Assembly: GCA_964434105.1 (NCBI GenBank)
Contig: CAYSTJ010000014.1
Coordinates: 1 to 64,000, forward strand
Reading direction: 5' to 3'
Source: CAYNST01 sp964434105
GTDB taxonomy: Bacteria; Pseudomonadota; Gammaproteobacteria; Pseudomonadales; Cellvibrionaceae
DNA: 64,000 nt
In this document: positions 26,230 through 33,650 of the stretch, piece by piece
Numbering within the stretch: position 1 is the first letter of the stretch
How the letters are laid out: the number at the start of each line of letters is the position of its first letter
Notes under the pieces: model-generated
Database searches by the model: none
Told to the model about the DNA's origin: nothing
Seen by the model: only the letters and a program-made list of their open reading frames with translations
Translations under genes and position numbers: made by a program

Positions 26230-26754
26230 ATGTCGCTCTTTTTTCGTTATTGCAGTACGCTCGCTGCCTGCCTGAGTGGTGTCATCCGCTTATCCGGCCG
26301 CTGCGTCGCCTGGCTGTTGCCGGTCATGGTCCTGGTGACCAGCGCGGTCGTGCTGCAGCGCCTGGTTTTCAGCGGCGGATCCATCGCCGCACAGGAGACG
26401 GTAACCTACCTCCATGCCACCATCATTATGGTCGCCAGCGCCTATACCCTGGCCGCCAACGGCCATGTCCGGGTGGATATTTTCTATCGGCATTACAGCC
26501 CGTTACAGAAGGCCTGGGTAGACGTACTGGGGACGATATTTTTTCTGCTGCCGCTGGCACTGTTCAGTTTTCTGTTGAGTTACGATTACGTCATGGCGGC
26601 CTGGCAGATCCGTGAAGGGTCGGCTGACGCAGGTGGCATCGGCGCGGTATTTCTGCTGAAAACACTGATTCTCGTCAACGCGGGACTGCTGGCCGTGCAG
26701 GCGGTGGCCGATCTGCTGAACAACGTGCTTACAATCACCTACCGCGACCCCTGA
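26230..26754 (+). CDS. dctQ: TRAP transporter small permease (DctQ type)
   Basis: A 174-residue membrane protein with four helices. VTYLHATIIMVASAYTLAANGHVRVDIFY is the DctQ signature. Together with the DctM-like large permease two bases downstream it forms a TRAP transporter, which imports organic acids with sodium and a periplasmic binding protein. The ATG at 26230 was chosen over an in-frame start at 26161 because the latter's first 23 codons lie on the hairpin repeat. No DctP gene is in the window. Confidence 0.88.
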   Translation: MSLFFRYCSTLAACLSGVIRLSGRCVAWLLPVMVLVTSAVVLQRLVFSGGSIAAQETVTYLHATIIMVASAYTLAANGHVRVDIFYRHYSPLQKAWVDVLGTIFFLLPLALFSFLLSYDYVMAAWQIREGSADAGGIGAVFLLKTLILVNAGLLAVQAVADLLNNVLTITYRDP

Positions 26755-26756
26755 CT

Positions 26757-28124
26757 ATGGCTGAATGGCTTCCCCTGCTGATGTTTGCTGCAGTGTGTAT
26801 CGTATTGCTGCTGGGTTATCCGGTAGCCTTTACCCTGGCAGGCGTCGCTTTGTGGTTCGCGGGCGCCGGGATACTGGCGGGGCATTTCGACGCGCATATC
26901 CTGTTGGCGTTTCCGGACCGAATGTTCGGCATTATCACCAACGCTACACTCATTGCCGTACCCCTGTTTGTGTTTATGGGGGTGATGCTGGAACGTTCGC
27001 GCCTGGCAGAGGAGCTGCTGGAGAACATGGCGATCGCCTGCGGACGCCTACCGGCCGGGCTGGGCATCTCGGTGGTTCTGGTGGGCGCACTGATGGCGGC
27101 CAGCACCGGCATCGTCGGCGCCACCGTTGTCACCATGGGCCTGATCTCGCTGCCCACCATGTTGAACCGACATTATTCGCCCTCGCTGGCCTGTGGCGTT
27201 ATCTGTGCCACGGGCACGCTCGGGCAAATTATCCCCCCCTCCATTGCGCTGGTACTGCTCGGTGACACACTCTCCAGCGCCTATCAACAATCCCAATTGA
27301 AACAGGGAATATTCAATGCGGCACCCGTGTCCGTGGGTGACCTGTTTCTTGGCGCGATTGTCCCCGGACTGATTCTGGTCGGCATGTATCTGATCTGGTT
27401 ACTGTATCAGGGGCTGCGCCACCCCGCGAACGCGCCTGTCAGCCCCGATAATCAGGGCATTGCCATGAGCCGCCTGCTTGCCAGCATATTTCCGCCGGTG
27501 CTACTGATTTTTCTCGTGCTCGGGTCCATTATGGCGGGGGCCGCCACCCCGACCGAAGCCGCCGGGGTTGGTGCGCTGGCCGCAACCCTGCTCGCCCTGT
27601 CCAAACGGCAACTGTCTTTTGACAAATTCAAAAAGGTGGCGATTGATACGACCCGTATTACGGCTATGGTCTTTGCCATTCTGGTGGGGGCTTCTGTATT
27701 TTCGCTGGTGTTTCGCGGTCTGGGCGGCGAACACATGATTGAAACCTTTTTTCAGCATCTGCCGGGAGGCGTGTTCGCCGCGATGTGTGTAGTGATGCTG
27801 ATCATCTTCCTGTTGGGCTTTATACTCGATTTCATCGAGATCACCTTCGTGGTAGTCCCCCTGGTCGCGCCGGTTCTCTTTGCCATGGGTGTCGACCCCG
27901 TGTGGCTGGGCATAATGATTGCCATTAATCTGCAGACGTCTTTTCTAACGCCGCCCTTCGGTTTCGCGTTGTTTTATTTGCGTGGGGTTGCGCCGGATTC
28001 GATTCCCACCAAAGCAATCTATCGTGGAGTAATTCCGTTTATTGTGATCCAATTGGCGTTACTGGCAGTGCTGGCTCTGTGGCCGTCACTGGCCACATGG
28101 TTACCCGCCACGATCAATCGATAG
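26757..28124 (+). CDS. dctM: TRAP transporter large permease (DctM type)
   Basis: A 455-residue DctM with about 12 helices, GQIIPPSIALVLLGD and AATPTEAAGVGALAA as family marks. The insert of about 25 residues after LLGDTLSSAYQQSQ is typical of the FcbT3/mannitol-chloroaromatic branch (COG4664), where the natural substrate is mostly unknown. The start is fixed by spacing: two bases after the small permease stop. The YciA-type thioesterase follows nine bases downstream, so it is probably in the same transcript. Confidence 0.9.
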   Translation: MAEWLPLLMFAAVCIVLLLGYPVAFTLAGVALWFAGAGILAGHFDAHILLAFPDRMFGIITNATLIAVPLFVFMGVMLERSRLAEELLENMAIACGRLPAGLGISVVLVGALMAASTGIVGATVVTMGLISLPTMLNRHYSPSLACGVICATGTLGQIIPPSIALVLLGDTLSSAYQQSQLKQGIFNAAPVSVGDLFLGAIVPGLILVGMYLIWLLYQGLRHPANAPVSPDNQGIAMSRLLASIFPPVLLIFLVLGSIMAGAATPTEAAGVGALAATLLALSKRQLSFDKFKKVAIDTTRITAMVFAILVGASVFSLVFRGLGGEHMIETFFQHLPGGVFAAMCVVMLIIFLLGFILDFIEITFVVVPLVAPVLFAMGVDPVWLGIMIAINLQTSFLTPPFGFALFYLRGVAPDSIPTKAIYRGVIPFIVIQLALLAVLALWPSLATWLPATINR

Positions 28125-28133
28125 GACAGTGTT

Positions 28134-28526
28134 ATGGCTAAAATCGACGAAGACCCCCGGCCCTCGGGAGAACTCGCCCTGCAAACGCTGGCATTGCCAC
28201 GGGACACCAACTCGAATGGCGACATTTTTGGCGGCTGGCTAATGTCGCAGATGGATCTCGCGGGCGCCATCACCGCGCGCGAAGTGGCCAAAGGACGGGT
28301 AACGACGGTGGCCGTGGGCAGCATGTCATTTTTACGGCCGGTTCCGGTCGGGGCCATCGTGAGTTGCTACTGCGACATTCTGGATGTGGGGCGTTCTTCG
28401 ATCAGGACGCGGGTGGAGGTCTGGGTCAAACACTACACGGATGAATCGCAGCAAAAAGTCACCGACGGCGAATTCATTTACGTCGCTATTGATGACCGCG
28501 GTCGCACCCGCTGCGTCAACCCCTGA
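28134..28526 (+). CDS. Acyl-CoA thioesterase, YciA type
   Basis: A 130-residue hotdog-fold thioesterase. LPRDTNSNGDIFGGWLMSQMDLAGAI is the YciA signature with the catalytic aspartate of the NGDIFGGW motif; MSFLRPVPVGAIVSCYC is the second conserved block. YciA hydrolyses a wide range of short and medium acyl-CoAs and forms hexamers in the cytoplasm. ATG 28134 lies nine bases after the DctM stop. It is convergent with the DUF2059 gene, with 27 bases between. Confidence 0.9.
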   Translation: MAKIDEDPRPSGELALQTLALPRDTNSNGDIFGGWLMSQMDLAGAITAREVAKGRVTTVAVGSMSFLRPVPVGAIVSCYCDILDVGRSSIRTRVEVWVKHYTDESQQKVTDGEFIYVAIDDRGRTRCVNP

Positions 28527-28553
28527 AACGGGGCCGGCGGTACCCGCCCTGAC

Positions 28554-29396
28554 TCACGGGGAATGCGGCGTCGGCATGATTCGGGCGCTTGCCAGAGCCA
28601 TATTCCTGACGCCCATCAGCATGACGTGGCGCAAACTGCCCATGGCGAGGTCATTGAAACGTGTGCTGCTTGGCTGCTCCAGAAATTCCGCATAACGCTG
28701 CAGGGTCTGCAGATCAAGGTCGCGATAGGCGTACAGAAAGGACAGCCACACAATCATCTGCAGGTTTTCTTCCGTCGCTGACACCTGCGCCGCCATCTGG
28801 CTGGACAGCTGCTCAATATCCAGCACCTGCCCCGAATTCTCCATAAAAGCCAGCACCGAATAGCCTGCCACTGTTAAATGGCTGGCGAATTCAACGGCGT
28901 TCACTGCCCGACTGATCCGCTGCACGGCATGCAGGCGATCGCTATCCTGCAACAACCGGGCTGTCATCGCCTGCATAGCCACCCATGCGCCGGGCGCAGA
29001 ACCCGCGATTTCCGCGTCGGTTATACGCTGCCCCGGTTCGGAGCGATACCACGCCAATAACGTCTGTACATCGTGGTTCGAAAGCGAGTGACGCAGCGTT
29101 GTACCCACCTGATAGTTGAGTTTTTCCACGGCGAAGGATTCAACCAGCGCACGTTGCAGCGCGTCGCGTTTGTTGACCGGCACGTCCAGACTGTTGAGGC
29201 CCGCCTGACCCAGGGTATCCTGAATGGCATCGGGGATCATCGCGACCTGCGCACTGAAGCCGGAGGCCCGCAACAGCCGGCCGACATCCTGGGTATGGCT
29301 GGCACTGACGGGCGCAGCCGCCGCCAGTAATAAGACTGAAACAGAAAACCACGGGGGTGCACCCGGCATTGCGAAACGGAGCCATGGTCGCTTCAA
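28554..29396 (-). CDS. DUF2059 family secreted protein
   Basis: A 280-residue protein with a signal peptide (hydrophobic core 16-28, AAPVSA) and the DUF2059 region near 85-160 (LRHSLSNHDVQTLLAWYRSEPGQRITDAEI). The rest is predicted helical, with two short homologous halves. It is likely periplasmic; function unknown. The start at 29396 lies 16 bases after the stop of the Crc-like gene on the same strand. Confidence 0.7.
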   Translation of the reverse strand: MKRPWLRFAMPGAPPWFSVSVLLLAAAAPVSASHTQDVGRLLRASGFSAQVAMIPDAIQDTLGQAGLNSLDVPVNKRDALQRALVESFAVEKLNYQVGTTLRHSLSNHDVQTLLAWYRSEPGQRITDAEIAGSAPGAWVAMQAMTARLLQDSDRLHAVQRISRAVNAVEFASHLTVAGYSVLAFMENSGQVLDIEQLSSQMAAQVSATEENLQMIVWLSFLYAYRDLDLQTLQRYAEFLEQPSSTRFNDLAMGSLRHVMLMGVRNMALASARIMPTPHSP

Positions 29397-29411
29397 GATG
29401 CACCCCCGTTT

Positions 29412-30185
29412 TTAGAATTCCTCAATATCGTAGTCGATAATGATGGGCAAGTGGCTGGAGAACGCCTGGGTTTTGTAAATAGTCGCGTATTCGACCTTGC
29501 GACGCAAGGCCTCTGACACAATTTGGTGGTCAACCCGCCAGCCGTCGCCTGTCCCCACCTCACCCGACGGCCACCAGGAGAACTCGTCGGCATCGTTGTT
29601 AGCCTGACGGAAGGCGTCGACATAGCCGATCTGGTTGACCAGTTGCTGCATCCATTGCTGCTCGTGGGGCAGAAACCCCGGCGTATCGACATTATTCTGC
29701 CAGTTCTGCACATCCTTGCGGGTGTGGGCCATGCCCCAGTTGCCACAGAAGATAAAGTGTCGGCGCTTGCGCGTAATCTTGTGCAGAAGCGCCTGAAAGT
29801 CCTCAAAGAACTTTATTTTTACTTCCAGCGATTCCGCTTCCGATAGCGCCATGGGAGCCAGCAGCGAGCCAATGCTGTACTGGTCATAGTCAATCTGCAG
29901 ATATCGGCCTTCCATATCCACGCCGCTGGCGAAACCGAGACCGTAAATCAATGCCTTGGGCTGATACCGGGTGTAAATGGCAACACCGTTATAATGCTTG
30001 ATCCCCGAGTCAAAAAAATACGCGAAATAGCCGTCCGGATGGAAGATATCCTGATCCAGCTCGTATTCCAGTGCCCGCAGGTCCTGCAGACAGATGACGT
30101 CGGCATCCTGACCGGCAATCCAGTCATACAGCCCACGTTGTGCAGCCTGGTGAATACCGTCGACACTGAGTGTTATGATTCGCAT
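29412..30185 (-). CDS. crc: Crc-like protein of the ExoIII/endonuclease-phosphatase family
   Basis: A 257-residue protein that aligns with Pseudomonas Crc over its length: ADVICLQDLRALEYELD, GVAIYTRYQPKALIYGLGF, HFIFCGNWGMAHTRKDVQNW, GYVDAFRQANNDADEFSWWP and SSHLPIIIDYD. As in Crc, active-site residues of exonuclease III are changed: the metal glutamate of LQE is D, and the catalytic GDxN motif is CGNW. Crc acts in carbon catabolite repression together with Hfq, without nuclease activity. It is divergent from pyrE across 246 bases, as in Pseudomonas. In species without the Pseudomonas CbrAB-CrcZ circuit its role is less certain. Confidence 0.8.
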   Translation of the reverse strand: MRIITLSVDGIHQAAQRGLYDWIAGQDADVICLQDLRALEYELDQDIFHPDGYFAYFFDSGIKHYNGVAIYTRYQPKALIYGLGFASGVDMEGRYLQIDYDQYSIGSLLAPMALSEAESLEVKIKFFEDFQALLHKITRKRRHFIFCGNWGMAHTRKDVQNWQNNVDTPGFLPHEQQWMQQLVNQIGYVDAFRQANNDADEFSWWPSGEVGTGDGWRVDHQIVSEALRRKVEYATIYKTQAFSSHLPIIIDYDIEEF

Positions 30186-30431
30186 GTTGGCCCCTTAAAA
30201 ACGGACTGTGTATGATACCGGGGATTGCAGTTTATTGTTAACAAGCCTTTCGTTCCTGCTGGTATGATCCGGCCTGCCCAACTCCACTCTTTGCAAAAAT
30301 GAGAAGTAGTTGCAATAACCAGACACAGTAGCATCATTGGGGCGCAGTCACACAGGCACTTGGAACCAGGTCTATAAATCATAGCCTGAACCGCTCATTG
30401 TGCTCCCAGTTAATATGGACACTTCGCGTTA

Positions 30432-31073
30432 ATGAAACCCTATCAGCAACAATTTATTCAGCTCGCATTAAAGTGCGAGGCACTAAAGTTTGGTCAGTTT
30501 TTACTCAAATCCGGCCGAAACAGCCCGTATTTCTTCAATGCCGGGCAGTTTCAGACCGGCGCCGCGCTGGCACAGCTCGGCCGCTGTTATGCCGCCGCAG
30601 CCATGGATGCCGGCCTGCAGTTTGATGTGGTATTCGGACCGGCCTATAAAGGTATCCCGCTGGCGACTGCCACGGCCATTGCGCTGGCCAGTGATCATCA
30701 GCGTGATGTGCCATACTGTTTCAATCGCAAGGAGGCCAAGGATCACGGCGAGGGCGGAAGCCTGGTCGGTGCGCCATTAGCGGGCAACGTGCTGGTCGTC
30801 GATGATGTCATTACCGCCGGAACGGCAATGCGGGAAGTATTGTCTATTATTAAGGATGCGCAAGCCAAACCGGCCGCGATACTGATCGGCCTGAACCGGC
30901 AGGAGCGCGGGTTGGGGCAGGAGTCGGCGCTGACCGAACTGGAACACCGGACCGGTGTGCCGGTTTTGAGTATAGTCACGCTGGAAGATATTCTGACTTT
31001 TCTGGCGCAGGACGATCGCTGGCAGTCTACGGTTTCCGCGATCGATGCGTATCGCCAGCAGTACGGTGTGTGA
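30432..31073 (+). CDS. pyrE: Orotate phosphoribosyltransferase
   Basis: A 213-residue PyrE, full length. LKFGQFLLKSGRNSPYFFNAG and FDVVFGPAYKGIPLATATAIAL bind orotate, NRKEAKDHGEGGSLVGAPL is the flexible catalytic loop and VLVVDDVITAGTAMRE the PRPP-binding motif. It makes orotidine 5'-phosphate in pyrimidine synthesis. The ATG at 30432 has no strong ribosome binding site. The stop overlaps the GTG start of the DUF4124 gene. Confidence 0.95.
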   Translation: MKPYQQQFIQLALKCEALKFGQFLLKSGRNSPYFFNAGQFQTGAALAQLGRCYAAAAMDAGLQFDVVFGPAYKGIPLATATAIALASDHQRDVPYCFNRKEAKDHGEGGSLVGAPLAGNVLVVDDVITAGTAMREVLSIIKDAQAKPAAILIGLNRQERGLGQESALTELEHRTGVPVLSIVTLEDILTFLAQDDRWQSTVSAIDAYRQQYGV

Positions 31074-31699
31074 GGTGCAAGATTAAGACGTTGAATCGGA
31101 TATTTCTGAGTCTGGCGTGTTTGCTGACAGCAGGCAATGCTGTGGCGCAGGGCCAGTTTTATCGCTACATCAACGATGACGGCGTCAAGGTCATTGCCAG
31201 CGCGATTCCGCCTCGCTTTGTATCGCGCGGTTATGAAATCCTGAGCCCCAATGGGCAGGTGCTAAAAGTCGTTAAGCCGGCACCGGCACCGGAGGATCTG
31301 GCACGGGTGGAACAGGAGCGCGCGCTGCTGGAGACCTATGAGATTCTGGCCCGTCGATACAGCTCGGCCGATGACATTATTGCCGCGCGCGATCGCCGCC
31401 TTGCCCATCTGGACGCAAACATCGCAATTCTGAGAGCGAATATCGGTAATCTCAACCACCAGATCGAGGATTTGATGAGTCGTGCTGCCAGCTCGGAGCG
31501 CAGCGGCCGCGCCGTGCCCGAACACCTGTTGAACAGTTTGACGGAAATCCGCGCGGAACTCAGCACGACCGAAAATATGCTGCGGATGCGTCTGGATGAG
31601 CATCAGGAAATTTTCGACAAATTTGCTGCCGATATCGCCCTGTTCGAGCAGGGCCGTTCCCTGTCAAAAAGTGAATCACGCCCTGCAACCGCCCGTTAG
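31070..31699 (+). CDS. DUF4124-type envelope protein with coiled coil
   Basis: A 209-residue protein: signal peptide (IFLSLACLLTAGNAVAQ), then FYRYINDDGVKVIASAIPP, the strand-rich DUF4124 domain, then a long helix (about 75-190) with heptad-like spacing, a likely coiled coil. The function is unknown; DUF4124 proteins are small periplasmic proteins. The frame opens with GTG at 31070, overlapping the pyrE stop by four bases, which suggests translational coupling; TTG at 31091 is an alternative start. Confidence 0.7.
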   Translation: MRCKIKTLNRIFLSLACLLTAGNAVAQGQFYRYINDDGVKVIASAIPPRFVSRGYEILSPNGQVLKVVKPAPAPEDLARVEQERALLETYEILARRYSSADDIIAARDRRLAHLDANIAILRANIGNLNHQIEDLMSRAASSERSGRAVPEHLLNSLTEIRAELSTTENMLRMRLDEHQEIFDKFAADIALFEQGRSLSKSESRPATAR

Positions 31700-31818
31700 C
31701 GGGAATAATGCCTGGGAATATCCGTACTACCGGGCGCAGGGCGCAGGGTCCAGGCTGCCGGGTGTGTATCCGCTGAGCGTTGTGACCCGGCCTCCAGAAA
31801 GACACGGCGCTGCGCCGC

Positions 31819-32439
31819 TCAGGAGAGCGTGGTGACATGCATCGGCGTGACGCAACCGCCAATCAGACACCCCTTTTGAACCTGCCAGTCCGCGGTCGGT
31901 AAAGCCCGAAACTGACTGCGTACAAACTGGGCAATTTTTCCCTCCACGGCGACCAGCCAGAGATTTGCAGTGGCCGCAATGGAGGCCCGGAATTTCAGGC
32001 CATCCCGCAGTTCGGCCTGCCGCAGAATCTGCTTCAGCATCACTTCCAGACGATCAAAAAACTGAACAACGCGTTGATGCAGACGGGGTGTCTCCCCCGC
32101 CAGGGCATCCCCGGTCAGTATCCGACTGATACCCGGATTGCGCTCCGCAAACATGAGTACCAGCGTCAGAATCTTCTCGCATTTTGTCAGGGCATCGTAC
32201 TGTTCGTCAGTCGCAATAGTGTTCGCGAGCGAAAATACGGACTCTTCGATAAATTCAATCAGCCCTTCAAACATTCGGGCCTTGCTGGGAAAGTGCCGAT
32301 ACAGTGCCGCTTCTGAGACACCGACTTCTTTGGCCAGCGCGGCCGTCGTAATGCGGGCGCCGGGGCTCACCTCCAGCATATGCGCGAAAGCCTCCAGAAT
32401 CTGGTGTTTACGCGATTGCGCGGCCGGTTTGTTTGTCAT
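31819..32439 (-). CDS. slmA: Nucleoid occlusion factor SlmA
   Basis: A 206-residue TetR-family protein with the SlmA pattern: ITTAALAKEVGVSEAALYRHFPSKARMFEGLIEFIEESV in the DNA-binding domain and AERNPGISRILTGDALAGE, FFDRLEVMLKQILRQAELR and GKIAQFVRSQFRALPTADW in the C-terminal domain. SlmA binds chromosome sites and blocks FtsZ assembly over the nucleoid. C-terminal residues after ADWQVQKG differ from E. coli. It lies downstream of argB on the same strand, with the truncated MITE in between, and is convergent with the DUF4124 gene. Confidence 0.93.
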   Translation of the reverse strand: MTNKPAAQSRKHQILEAFAHMLEVSPGARITTAALAKEVGVSEAALYRHFPSKARMFEGLIEFIEESVFSLANTIATDEQYDALTKCEKILTLVLMFAERNPGISRILTGDALAGETPRLHQRVVQFFDRLEVMLKQILRQAELRDGLKFRASIAATANLWLVAVEGKIAQFVRSQFRALPTADWQVQKGCLIGGCVTPMHVTTLS

Positions 32440-32505
32440 GATTTACACCTCTGATACAACCTGTCCAGTCCGGGGTAACTGGCATTATTATTATTTGTCG
32501 TGTAA

Positions 32506-32615
32506 CTAACTATTCAGCTCACGGCCCGATTTGCCCCTGCACCTACAAATGAAAGCGGCGTTAAAAAATGGTCACAAACCTGTCGGGAACCGGTTTGAAT
32601 GCCTCGCCGGGCAAC
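32506..32615. mobile_element. Truncated relative of the IS66-like MITE
   Basis: The left 110 bases match the MITE at 21587: TAACTATTCAGCTC (32507-32520), CCCGATTTGCCC, GCGTTAAAAAATGGTCACA and AACCTGTCGGGA, with a 16-base insertion between the second and third blocks. The right half and its terminal repeat are missing; the match ends within about five bases of the argB stop codon (32620-32622). No target duplication is visible. Confidence 0.8.
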
Positions 32616-32619
32616 ACCT

Positions 32620-33531
32620 TCAATGATTTCTGACTGTCCGGTTGGTAATCTGGGTTCCCACGCCGGCGTCGGTAAATATCTCCAGCAACACGGCGTGCGG
32701 AACGCGACCGTCAACAATATGAGCGCTGGAAACACCCGATTTCACGGCGTCCAGAGCACACCGAATTTTCGGTAGCATTCCGCCATAGATAGTGCCGTCT
32801 TCAATCAATTCAGCCACCCTCGCAGTGGTGAGGCCGGTCAGCACTTCGCCGTTTTTGTCCTGCAGACCCGCAACATTGGTCAGCAACATCAGCTTTTCTG
32901 CCTGCAATACTTCCGCTACTTTACCCGCGACCAGGTCCGCATTGATATTGTAGGCCATGCCGTCCATTCCGACACCAATCGGCGCAATGACCGGGATAAA
33001 ATCGCTCTGCACGATCAGATCGATAACCTTGCGGTTAATCGAACGCACCTCACCCACGTGGCCAATATCGATAATTTCCGGTGTTTGCAGCTCCGGACTC
33101 CGGCGTACCACTTCCATTTTACGCGCCTGGATCAACTGTCCGTCCTTGCCGGTCACACCTATGGCCTGCCCGCCATTACGATTGATCAGATTGACAATCT
33201 GCTTGTTGACCGCACCACCGAGGACCATTTCTACCACATCCATGGTTTCACTGTTAGTAACCCGCATGCCGTCGACAAAGCGGGTGGGTATGTTCAATTT
33301 GGTCAGCAGTTCACCGATCTGAGGGCCGCCTCCGTGGACAATAATCGGGTTCATGCCGACCGTTTTCATCAACACGATATCCCGGGCAAAACTGTTCTGC
33401 AGCTGCACATCGATCATGGCGTTTCCGCCGAACTTGACGACGATGGTCTTGCCGGTAAATCGCTGAATATAAGGCAGGGCTTCAGTCAGAACATTGGATA
33501 TATGTGCGGCGTCAAAAACTGTTTCACTCAT
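32620..33531 (-). CDS. argB: N-acetylglutamate kinase
   Basis: A 303-residue ArgB. KTIVVKFGGNAMID and PIIVHGGGPQIGELL bind acetylglutamate and ATP; GVGMDGMAYNINADLVAGKVAEVL and GMLPKIRCALDAVKSGV complete the active site. The N-terminal helix (about 1-25) is that of the hexameric, arginine-inhibited type. It makes N-acetylglutamyl phosphate in arginine synthesis. ATG 33531 fits; the gene follows algC by 119 bases, which hold a hairpin. Right after the stop lies the truncated MITE. Confidence 0.96.
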   Translation of the reverse strand: MSETVFDAAHISNVLTEALPYIQRFTGKTIVVKFGGNAMIDVQLQNSFARDIVLMKTVGMNPIIVHGGGPQIGELLTKLNIPTRFVDGMRVTNSETMDVVEMVLGGAVNKQIVNLINRNGGQAIGVTGKDGQLIQARKMEVVRRSPELQTPEIIDIGHVGEVRSINRKVIDLIVQSDFIPVIAPIGVGMDGMAYNINADLVAGKVAEVLQAEKLMLLTNVAGLQDKNGEVLTGLTTARVAELIEDGTIYGGMLPKIRCALDAVKSGVSSAHIVDGRVPHAVLLEIFTDAGVGTQITNRTVRNH

Positions 33532-33592
33532 GGGGTTTCACTTTCCGATTACTTGATGTTTTCTGTTGGTTTGGATGGCTATGTAAGGGCAG

Positions 33593-33614
33593 CCTGCCGG
33601 CAGCAGCCGGCAGG
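33593..33614. terminator. GC-rich hairpin between algC and argB
   Basis: CCTGCCGGC (33593-33601) and GCCGGCAGG (33606-33614) form a perfect 9-base stem with loop AGCA. On the - strand, the sense of both genes, no T-run follows, so partial termination or mRNA processing is more likely than a full stop. Confidence 0.4.
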
Positions 33615-33650
33615 TTTGCGAAGACAAGATGTTAATACAGCCGGCTGTGT

